Positions 31,828 through 39,941 of a stretch of 64,000 bases of DNA are shown piece by piece. Every line of letters starts with the position of its first letter. The stretch's first letter is position 1. Origin of the DNA: Malacoplasma penetrans HF-2 (GTDB lineage Bacteria > Bacillota_I > Bacilli_A > Mycoplasmatales > Mycoplasmoidaceae); contig NC_004432.1 in NCBI RefSeq assembly GCF_000011225.1, forward strand, positions 1,294,634 through 1,358,633, read 5' to 3'. The notes below the pieces were generated by a model. That model did no database searches. It saw only the letters and a program-made list of their open reading frames with translations, and was not told the origin of the DNA. The position numbers and the translations under genes are program-made.

Positions 31828-32242
31828 GAGCAATCTCTCCCTTCTTAACTATTTTTCAATTAACAGAAAGTTTGTTCCCAGCATTTTTCAATGCAGTTCT
31901 TGCAACTTCTTCTGGAATGTTTGCAACTTCAAACATCACTGTTCCTGCTTTAACAACAGCAACTCATTTTTCTGGTGAACCTTTTCCAGATCCCATACGA
32001 ACTTCTAGAGGTTTCTTTGTTAAAGATAAATGTGGGAAAATACGAATTCACATCTTTCCTGTTTTCCCCAAAGCTTTTGAAATAGCAATACGAGCAGATT
32101 CGATTTGACGATTTGATATTCAAGCACCATTAGTTGCCATTAAACCAAATTCACCAAAAGCAACATATTTGTTTCCTTTAGCTTTTCCTTCATAACTTAC
32201 TTTATGAGGTCTTCTATATTTTGTACGTTTTGGCTCTAACAT
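31820..32242 (-). CDS. rplP: Ribosomal protein L16
   Basis: The 140-residue protein has [41 protein letters not shown]-type [19 protein letters not shown] and [14 protein letters not shown]. It forms part of the 50S A-site region. It follows rplV directly; in most bacteria rpsC lies between them. Confidence 0.96.
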
Positions 32243-32264
32243 ATTAAATTCTCCTTGTTATTTG

Positions 32265-33290
32265 CTATTTCAAATATTGGAACCCACTAGGTCCTTTTTT
32301 CATGTTGTAAGATTCTAGAGTTTTAGGTCTACTATATCTAAACGCTTCTTTAGATATAAGGATGTGTGCCTTTTCAGAATCTTTGTAATATTCATCAAAA
32401 TCTTTTTTAGACATACAAGATTGTTGACCATATTTTTTTCAAGCTGTTGATAATGCTAGGATTTCAATTTTATCTAAGTCAAATTCCCCAACAACTCCTT
32501 TTTTACCAGTTGTTGTATAAATTAAAACTCTTTTAATTGGGTTAACTGGAGTTACTTTATAGAAGAATACATTTTTGTTTAATTCTTCATTCAATAAGTT
32601 GTCAGCATATTCTTTCTTAGTTGAAATCATAATGATTGCTGTTTCTTCAACTTTTGCTTTTTTAGCACCTTCAACTGGTTTAGTTTCAACAACTTTTAAA
32701 ACTTCTTGTTCACGTTTTAAAGATTCAGCCTTTACTGGTTTTACTGGCTCTTCTTTAACTACTTTTGGTTCTGGTTTTGGTTGAGGTTTTTTCTCAACAG
32801 GTTTTTTAGGTTGAGCTGGTTTTGCTTTTTTAGGTTTTTCAACTACTTTTAAACCTGCTTCATTAGCAGCTCTTTGTTTAGCTCAATAACCTTTGTTATT
32901 AGCAGCTCTTTTCTTGATTCTATCTTTGATAGCTTGAATTTCTTTGTTTCTTTCATTTACATCATCAGATAAAACAATTTCTAAATGAGTGTGTCTTTTT
33001 CTAATTAGATCAGCAGAACCTTTTGCTCTTGGACTAGTTCTTTTTAATGTTGATCCTTGGTTAGCCACAACATGATAAACATAAAGTTTATCTGCTTGCA
33101 TTGCATGATTATTAGTTGCATTAGCGATTGCTTGGTGTAATAGTTTCTTTAGAAAAACTGCTGTTTTTTTATTAGTGTTTTCTAATATTGATAATGCATT
33201 AGTAACTGGTTTATTTCTTATTAAATCACATACTAATTTAGCTTTTCTTGGAGAAACATGAATATTTTTTTGAATAGCTCTTGCTTGCAT
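32265..33290 (-). CDS. rplV: Ribosomal protein L22 fused to a C-terminal ASCH/PUA-like domain
   Basis: Residues 1-110 are a complete L22 ([49 protein letters not shown]). After a short basic stretch and a TGA-encoded Trp, a Lys/Pro/Glu-rich linker leads to a domain at about 215-341 that differs from the S3 tail at only a handful of positions. The similarity begins inside the linker ([18 protein letters not shown]) and runs to the last residue. Total 341 residues against the usual 110-120. Normal neighbours rpsS upstream, rplP (not rpsC) downstream. Confidence 0.94.
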
Positions 33291-33307
33291 TTTCTATCTC
33301 CTTATCC

Positions 33308-33586
33308 TTATTTAGCTAAATCTTTTCTATTGCTAGTATGTTGTTTAAATGTTCTTGTTTGAGCAAATTCACCTAACTTATGCCCAATCATATCTTCAGT
33401 TACATATACATTAACAAATGACTTACCATTATGCACTTCAAAATTTAATCCTACAAAATCAGGGAAGATTGTACTTCTTCTTGATCATGTTTTAATAGGT
33501 TTCTTTTTGTCAGCAGCTTTCATGGCTTGTACTTTCTTCATTAAACTAGGCTCAATGTATGGGCCTTTTTTTGAACTTCTTGACAT
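33308..33586 (-). CDS. rpsS: Ribosomal protein S19
   Basis: The 92-residue protein has [51 protein letters not shown] and TF, the S19 signature. One Trp is TGA. It is located between rplB and rplV as usual. Confidence 0.97.
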
Positions 33587-33598
33587 ATTACTAACCCT

Positions 33599-34438
33599 CT
33601 ATTTCTTTCTTCTAATAATCAATGCATTAGATTGTTTTTTCTTGTTTCTAGTTTTAACACCCATGTGTCTTTTACCTCATGGAGTTCTAGGAGCATCATG
33701 TCCAACAGGTGATCTCCCTTCACCACCCCCATGTGGGTGATCATTAGGGTTCATTGCTGACCCTCTAACAGTTGGTCTAATACCTCTATGTCTATTAGTA
33801 CCTGCTTTACCAATTACAACTAGGTTGTGATCTTCATTTGAAACCACACCAATTGTTGCCATACATCCATTTGCAATTTTTCTAACTTCACCAGAAGATA
33901 GTTTCACAATAGTGTATTCTCCAGTTTCATCTTTACCAAGAATTTGAGCAGATGAACCAGCTGATCTAATCATTTGACCACCACGTCCTGGATATAATTC
34001 AATGTTGTGAACAAATGTACCTTCAGGAATTAATGAAATTGGTAACGCATTCCCAACTTTAATATCAATTTGTTTATTACTTGAAAGAATTCTGTCTCCA
34101 ATTTTTAAATCTTTTGGAGCAATGATATATCTTTTTTCACCATCTTCATAAACAACTAATGATATAAATGATGTTCTGTTTGGATCGTATTCAATTGATT
34201 TAACAGTAGCAACTTTATTAATTTTGTCTCTTTTAAAGTCAATGATACGATATTTCTTTTTGTAACCACCACCATGGTGTCTTACAGTAATTTTTCCATT
34301 GTTATTTCTACCTGAATGTTTCTTAAGTGAAACAACTAAAGATTTTTCAGGTGTAGAAGTAGTTAGGACTTTTTTGTAATCAATAATTACAGTTTGTCTA
34401 ATCCCACTACTTCTGGCTTTTACTCTTCTAATTGGCAT
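33599..34438 (-). CDS. rplB: Ribosomal protein L2
   Basis: The 279-residue protein has the conserved [36 protein letters not shown] and, near the C-terminus, [19 protein letters not shown] with the functionally important histidine. One TGA (Trp) occurs in RTPWGKRHMG. Confidence 0.98.
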
Positions 34439-34472
34439 ATATGCTTTTCCTTTCGCTTTTCGCCGAAATTAA

Positions 34473-34889
34473 TTACTTAGCTTTTGGAGAAGTTTTTACT
34501 AATTTAGATAAAACACCTTTTTTAGGTTTTTCTTTTTTCTCTTCTTTTCTTTCAGTAACTAATTCTTTTTTATTTTCTTTTTTAGGTTTTTCTTTAGATG
34601 GTTCTTCATCTATTTGAATATCTACACCATGAGGTAATGTTATATAAGCAATTTTCTTTGCTTTAGTCATCCCTGGATTTCTAGTCCCAGTTCTTGTAGG
34701 AGTTGGTTTTCTATTAACAACATTTACTTTATTTGGAACGATTCCATAGATTAATTGGAATGCTAAACTAATTTCATATTTGTTAGCATTTCTATTTACT
34801 TCAAAAACATACTTTTTAATATCTTCATTTCTTAATGAATAAGATTTTTCAGAATGAAGTGGTTTAATAATTACACTTAATAAATCCAT
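34473..34889 (-). CDS. rplW: Ribosomal protein L23 with charged C-terminal extension
   Basis: Residues 1-92 are L23 (VIIKPLHSEKSYSL, YVFEVNRNANKYEIS, NPGMTKAKKIAYITL). About 45 Lys/Glu-rich residues are added at the C-terminus. L23 borders the exit tunnel and docks SRP and trigger factor. Its ATG overlaps the rplD stop by one base. Confidence 0.94.
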   Translation of the reverse strand: MDLLSVIIKPLHSEKSYSLRNEDIKKYVFEVNRNANKYEISLAFQLIYGIVPNKVNVVNRKPTPTRTGTRNPGMTKAKKIAYITLPHGVDIQIDEEPSKEKPKKENKKELVTERKEEKKEKPKKGVLSKLVKTSPKAK

Positions 34890-35530
34890 TATGCAAATAC
34901 CTCACTAATTTTGTCAAAAGCATCTTCTTGAATAACAGCAATGTCACTGTTTAAGATATCTCTTACTGAAACTTGGTTTCACATTTTTGAAGTAACTTTT
35001 TGAATGTTCTTACAAGACTTTAAAAAGTTTTCATTTTTGTCATTAATTACAAATAAAACTTTTTTGTTTTCATAAGAAACTTTTTTTAACATTTTTGAAA
35101 TTGTTTTAGTTGAAGGTTCTTTCATATCAATTTTATTAACTAATAGATTTAAACCTTGTTCATTTAATTTCAAAGTCATAGCAGATTGAAAAGCTAATTT
35201 ATAAGCTTTTGAATTTTGTTTTAATGTATAGTTTTTTTCTGGAGATGGACCAAATGCTCTACCACCACCTACATAGTGAGGGTTTCTAATTGAACCTTGT
35301 CTAGCTCTACCAGTATGTTTTTGTTTGTAAGGTTTTCTACCCCCACCTCTAACTTCTGCTTTAGTTAAAGTTGAAGCAGTAGATTGTCTTGAATTTGCTT
35401 CTTCAACTAATACTGAATTAAAAATTTCTTGATGGTTAATTTTTTTATCACTAATGAAAAGTTTTTTATTTTTTAGTTCTACAGTTTCTGTATTTCCTAA
35501 AAGATCTTTAAATAATTTAACAGAACTCAT
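34889..35530 (-). CDS. rplD: Ribosomal protein L4
   Basis: The 213-residue protein has AEVRGGGRKPYKQKHTGRARQGSIR, GGGRAFGPSPEKNY and a C-terminal VRDILNSDIAVIQEDA that depends on reading a TGA as Trp. L4 is a classic autoregulator of S10 operons in gamma-proteobacteria; that role is not shown here. Confidence 0.97.
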
Positions 35531-36462
35531 TATTGGTTTCCTCCATTATTTTCTTCTTTCTTTTCAGTAGCATTGTCATCAGTTTTAGCTGGAGCTTCTT
35601 CTGCAGTTGCTGTTGGTTGTTCATTTTTTTCAGCTTCTGCTTTTTGTTTTTCTTCAGCAGCTTTTTGCTTAGCTAACATTTCTTGTTTTTTAGCTTCTTT
35701 TTCAGCTTCTGCTTTTTGGTGAGCTTCTGCTTTTTTAGCTTCTAAAGCAAGTCTTGCTTGTTCTTCTTTTTCTTTGATAGCTCTAGCAATTGCTTCAGGA
35801 TCAGACAATTTAATTGGATCAACTTGTTTTTTAGATTTAACAGTTGTTTTTAATAAAACTAAACTGTTTACTGGCCCAGGAACTGAACCTTTAACTAAAA
35901 TTAAGTTTTTTTCTAATTCAATGCTAACAACAGTTAAGTTGCTGATTGTTACAAGTTCATGTCCATAATGTCCAGACATCTTTTGACCCTTAGGTACTCT
36001 TTGACCTTGACTACCCCCTCTACCAAAAGAGATAGAACCTTGATATCTATGAGGATAACCAGCACCATGTCCTAATGGACCAACTTTAAAGTTTCATCTT
36101 TTAATTGCTCCAGTGAATCCTTTACCTTTAGTAATTGCTTGTGCATCTACTTTATCACCAGAGTTGAAGATATCAACTAAGATTTTGTCTCCAACATTGT
36201 AACCAGATACATTTCTGAATTCTTTTGTATGTTTGAATGCATCTGTTTTAATTTTCTTAAAGTAACCTTTTTGAGGTTTGTTTAATTTCTTTTCTTCAAT
36301 TTGTTGAAACCCAACTTTAGTTGCAACATATCCGTTTTTTTCTTGTGTTTTGTTTTCTAATACTACATTTGGTTCAGCTTGAATAATTGTTACAGGTATT
36401 CTTCTTCCATCTTCTAAGAAGCTTTGGATCATACCTATTTTTCTACCAAGAATCATTTTCAT
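35530..36462 (-). CDS. rplC: Ribosomal protein L3 with acidic/Ala-rich C-terminal extension
   Basis: Residues 1-215 are L3 ([54 protein letters not shown] with rare changes, [12 protein letters not shown]). A further 95 residues form a Lys/Glu/Ala-rich probable helix followed by an acidic Thr/Asn end. The ATG at 36462 is preceded by GGAGG, so the longer frame to 36510 is not used. The stop overlaps the rplD start by one base. Confidence 0.96.
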
Positions 36463-36481
36463 AATTTTTTCCTCCAAATAA

Positions 36482-36790
36482 TTATCTAAGTGTAATTTGG
36501 ATATCAACACCTGAAGGAATGATGATATTCTTCAAATATTCTTTAGTCTTTTCTGTAGTATTTAACAAGATAATTAAACGTTGATGTGTTCTTCTTTCAA
36601 ATTGTTCTCTTGATGTTTTATTAACGTGTGGAGAACGACAAATTGTGAATATTTCTTTTTTAGTAGGTAGCGGGATAGGTCCTTTAACCTTAGCTCCACT
36701 ATCTTGTGAACTTTTAATTATTTTTCTTACTGATTGATCTAACAACCTATGATCATAAGAAAATAATTTTATTTTCATCTCATTTTTCAT
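36482..36790 (-). CDS. rpsJ: Ribosomal protein S10
   Basis: The 102-residue protein ([51 protein letters not shown]) is the first gene of the S10 operon. The start at 36790 gives the usual length and lies behind AAAGGG; the ATG at 36778 is an alternative. Confidence 0.95.
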
Positions 36791-36794
36791 TTTA

Positions 36795-36912
36795 TATAGT
36801 TGCCCTTTCAAAATACTGTTGGACTTTCACCAACTTTCCATTAATAGTGAGTTCCCTGATAATCCCGACAACTAATATTGGTGTATCAGCAATCTCAATA
36901 ATTAATGCATAC
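36795..36912 (-). promoter_or_regulatory. Structured 5' leader of the S10 operon (candidate)
   Basis: The leader is less AT-rich than other intergenic DNA. It holds a stem GTTGG/CCAAC at 36818-36834 and a segment AGTTGTC (36873-36867) that can pair, with one G-U, with GGCAACT (36804-36798). The latter overlaps the AAAGGG ribosome site of rpsJ, so the pairing would hide it. It may be a ribosomal-protein or ligand-sensing leader; it matches no riboswitch class I know. Confidence 0.4.
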
Positions 36913-36918
36913 TAAAAC

Positions 36919-36948
36919 ATTATATCACTTTATTGCTTAATTAAGCAG
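36919..36948 (-). promoter_or_regulatory. Probable S10 operon promoter
   Basis: On the minus strand a perfect TATAAT (36924-36919) lies 18 bases after CTGCTT, a weak -35. It is 128 bases upstream of the rpsJ start, which leaves room for the leader. Confidence 0.5.
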
Positions 36949-37033
36949 TTATTTTTTCTTATCAAAGAATCAAGCAAAATTAAAAAAATAAACCTTAACA
37001 AAAATAAAGATTTAGAAAACAAAGTAAAAATAA

Positions 37034-37062
37034 AAAAGTTTAAATACAAGATTTAAACTTTT
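37034..37062. terminator. Terminator after the HAD phosphatase gene
   Basis: A 12-bp perfect stem (AAAAGTTTAAAT) with a 5-base loop and a T-run on the minus strand; it overlaps the stop codon of the HAD gene. Confidence 0.8.
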
Positions 37063-37891
37063 AAAAATGTTTAAAAATAAAATCAGCAACACCCTCTTCT
37101 TCACATGTAAAATCTGTTGTATAAGTTGCTGCTTTTCTAATTTGGTAATCTGCATTTTTTAAAGCAACTGACATCTTAAATGTTTTCATCATATTGAGGT
37201 CATTATCATTATCACCAAATACCATTACTTCTCTTTTATTAATTCTGAAGTTGTTAATAGCATATTCAATACCATTAGCTTTATCTACTTCTCCATTATA
37301 GATATCAATGATTCCATTTTGAGAAACAGAAAAAGCTAAGTTGGGAATATTACTTAAAATATTTTCATATTTTATTTTTTCAGATACATTATCATAACAA
37401 ATTAAAACTTTTAATAACTTTTGTTTTGAATAGAAAACTAAATTAGGATTGACTTTCATTTCATAAACTAATCTAGATTTAATCTTCTTTTCTTTTAGTT
37501 TTTCTTGAACAGACAATAATCTTTTATAAAAAGGTTGATTTTCACTAGTAGAGTAAACTCCATCAATTGTATAAACTAAAAAATCTTTCTTTTCTTTATA
37601 TAAGACATCTAACAATTGAAGTTGTGGTTTGAAGTCAATATATTTAGTACTAATGTTTAAATAATCTTTTGGTGTAACAATTCAAGCACCATTAACACAA
37701 ACTAAAGGCATATCTACATCTAATACCTTTGCAAAATACTCAGCAAAGAAAATATTTCTACCAGTTGCTAAACCTATTTTGATATTTTTATCTTTTAAAT
37801 ATCTGATTGCCATTATAGTTTTATTTGTTAAAGTAACACCATCTGGAACTAGAGTTCCATCAATATCAAAATAAATACATTTAGTATACAT
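37061..37891 (-). CDS. Cof-type HAD-IIB hydrolase
   Basis: The 276-residue protein has HAD motif I YFDIDGTLVPDG, motif II GLATGRN, a cap domain in the middle and motif IV VMVFGDNDNDLNMM, with ANGIEYAI (motif III Lys nearby). Cof-type enzymes remove phosphate from sugar phosphates or cofactors; the substrate cannot be inferred. One TGA (Trp) lies in NGAWIV. It is 21 bases after coaX. Confidence 0.88.
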
Positions 37892-37912
37892 ATCAAATTA
37901 CCTCTTTTGTTT

Positions 37913-38680
37913 TTAATTATTTAAAAAATATATTTTTTTAAATCCTAATAAGATTGCTTCTTTATTAATTTCATATTCAAATGAACTGATATTAATATTA
38001 TAAGATTCTCCACCTGTGATAATACATTTTAAATCACTATTTAAATTATCTTTTTTAGCTTGATTATAAAAGTTATAAGCAAAACCACTTCTTAAATTAT
38101 TAATTCCAGATTCTAAAGCTGAAATTGTGTTAGTCCCAAAGAAATCAGAAGAGAACTTATCTATTTTACTTTTTTTAAGAAGTGAGGCCTTTTCAATTAA
38201 TTTGTTTAATCCAAACCCAAGACCAGCAGCAATGCTTGCACCAACTAAACTATTATTTTTTAAATACACTGAAGCAATTGCAGTTCCAAATGATATCCCA
38301 ATACAATTTTTATTAACACTTACACAATATTCACATAATGCTTTTAAATCATCACCTAATTCTTTATTTGGTGATTCATCTATTAAAAAACTATATTTAG
38401 TAGTTTCACTAATATAGTATGGTTCAATATTAAACATTTTTTTAATAGTTTTAAAATAGGTTGGTTTTAATTTTGGTACAACAGATCCAACAATTGAATG
38501 TTTGATATTGTATTTTTTAAAAACATTCATTTTTTTACTTAGTGTAGCTATGTTAGTTTCACTATCAGTAGGAAATAAAATAATAGAAGTTGTATTTTCT
38601 TTTTCTTTTTCAAAGATCCCTATTTTTGTATAGCTATTACCAATATCTACTACTAAGATATACTCTTGATTATTTTTCAT
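37913..38680 (-). CDS. coaX: Type III pantothenate kinase
   Basis: The 255-residue protein starts CoA synthesis by phosphorylating pantothenate. ASKHA-fold motifs are visible: phosphate-binding VVDIGNSYTKIGIF, NKELGDDLKAL (where the Asp-Arg of LGxDR is Asp-Asp), ISFGTA and ITGGES. The loss of Arg in LGxDR is a variation to note. It clusters with the HAD gene and rnhB. Confidence 0.82.
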   Translation of the reverse strand: MKNNQEYILVVDIGNSYTKIGIFEKEKENTTSIILFPTDSETNIATLSKKMNVFKKYNIKHSIVGSVVPKLKPTYFKTIKKMFNIEPYYISETTKYSFLIDESPNKELGDDLKALCEYCVSVNKNCIGISFGTAIASVYLKNNSLVGASIAAGLGFGLNKLIEKASLLKKSKIDKFSSDFFGTNTISALESGINNLRSGFAYNFYNQAKKDNLNSDLKCIITGGESYNINISSFEYEINKEAILLGFKKIYFLNN

Positions 38681-38703
38681 AATGATTTATTTTCACAAAA
38701 CAA

Positions 38704-39327
38704 TTATTTACTTTTATTCAATATCAATTTTATAGGTTTATAAGAAAATCTATGAACTTCTTTAATTGGACCATATTGATGTATTAATTGTAAATGTTTT
38801 TTAGTTAAATAGCCTTGATGATTTTTAAATAAATAATTGGGGTATTTATTATCTAACTCTTCCATATAATCATCTCTTGTTGATTTAGCAATAATAGAAG
38901 CACAAGCAATTGTAAAAGAAGTATTGTCACCTTTTACTAAATTCATTTGTGGTTTTTCTAAATCTTTGATTTTCTCAAAATCAGTTAAGCACAAGTCATA
39001 ATCATTAATTAAACCATTAGCAATTTTAGTCATACCTTTAACTGAAGCTTGTTTAGGACCAAGTTGATCAACTATATTTGAGTTAACTACTTCAATTTGA
39101 TAACTAATACTATTTTTTAAAATTAAGTTTTTTAATTCTTTTCTTAACTCAATGGATTTAATTAGTTTACTATCTTTGATTCTGTCATCAAAGAAATTAG
39201 GATTTAAGATTACTCCAACCACTACTAGTGGTCCTGCTATACAACCTCTTCCAACTTCATCTAATCCAATAATATTTTTATATTTTTCTCTTAGTGAATT
39301 ATCAAAATCAAATAGTTTATTTTTCAT
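38704..39327 (-). CDS. rnhB: Ribonuclease HII
   Basis: The 207-residue enzyme cleaves RNA in RNA:DNA hybrids. Active-site segment GLDEVGRGCIAGPLVV holds two acidic residues; others are Asp in VDQLGPKQAS/YDLCLTDFE region and IIAKSTRDDYMEEL. The ATG at 39327 gives the normal length; a TTG at 39360 is rejected. Confidence 0.93.
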   Translation of the reverse strand: MKNKLFDFDNSLREKYKNIIGLDEVGRGCIAGPLVVVGVILNPNFFDDRIKDSKLIKSIELRKELKNLILKNSISYQIEVVNSNIVDQLGPKQASVKGMTKIANGLINDYDLCLTDFEKIKDLEKPQMNLVKGDNTSFTIACASIIAKSTRDDYMEELDNKYPNYLFKNHQGYLTKKHLQLIHQYGPIKEVHRFSYKPIKLILNKSK

Positions 39328-39365
39328 AATGTTAATTCTAACAACAATATTTAAGAACAATAAAA

Positions 39366-39389
39366 AAGAGTGAAATCACTTTCACTCTT
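39366..39389. terminator. Terminator after apt
   Basis: A 10-bp perfect stem (AAGAGTGAAA) with a 4-base loop, followed by a T-run on the minus strand, 25 bases beyond the apt stop. Confidence 0.8.
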
Positions 39390-39413
39390 CAAACTTATTT
39401 ATTTAAATAAAGT

Positions 39414-39932
39414 TTAATATTTAATCATTGAGAAGAACTTACCTTGTAATTTTTCATAATCACATAAGCCAACAAGTTCAATTAAGTATGCTTGTCCAAC
39501 AACAGTGCTTCCAAGTTTTGTAACTAAATCTTGAATAGCTACTGTAGTTCCACCAGTTGCAATTAAATCATCAATAATTAATACTTTTGAATTTGCAGGA
39601 ATATCATTTTTAGTAACTTCAATAGTTGCTTTACCATATTCCAATTCATATTCTTGAGAGATTACTTCTCTTGGTAATTTTCCTTTTTTTCTAATTGGGA
39701 CAAAAGGTTTTTTTAAATTTAAAGCTAATGGTAAGCCAAATAAGAAACCTCTAGATTCAGGAGCAACAATAATGTCAAAATCAATTGTTTTTGCAAACTT
39801 TGCTAACTCATCAATAATAAAATTCATTTTCTTATGATCAAGTAATAAAGGCGTGATATCTTTAAAACTTATCCCTTTTTTAGGAAAGTCTTCTATTGTT
39901 GCAATTGTGTTTTTTATTTCTTCATAACCCAT
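39414..39932 (-). CDS. apt: Adenine phosphoribosyltransferase
   Basis: The 172-residue enzyme makes AMP from adenine and PRPP. It has FPKKGISFKDITPLL, APESRGFLFGLPLA, FVPIRKKGKLP and the PRPP loop VLIIDDLIATGGTT. It is placed 9 bases after secDF. Confidence 0.96.
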   Translation of the reverse strand: MGYEEIKNTIATIEDFPKKGISFKDITPLLLDHKKMNFIIDELAKFAKTIDFDIIVAPESRGFLFGLPLALNLKKPFVPIRKKGKLPREVISQEYELEYGKATIEVTKNDIPANSKVLIIDDLIATGGTTVAIQDLVTKLGSTVVGQAYLIELVGLCDYEKLQGKFFSMIKY

Positions 39933-39941
39933 AAATTTCTC

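Noticed and set aside
20085..36790. A missing rpmD (L30) gene
   Set aside because: There are only three bases between rpsE and rplO; absence of L30 is common in mollicutes and not a new finding.
36810..36880. Resemblance of the S10 leader to FMN, cobalamin or T-box elements
   Set aside because: Only a short GGTGAAA-like stretch is shared; the conserved cores and the T-box tRNA-end-binding sequence are absent.
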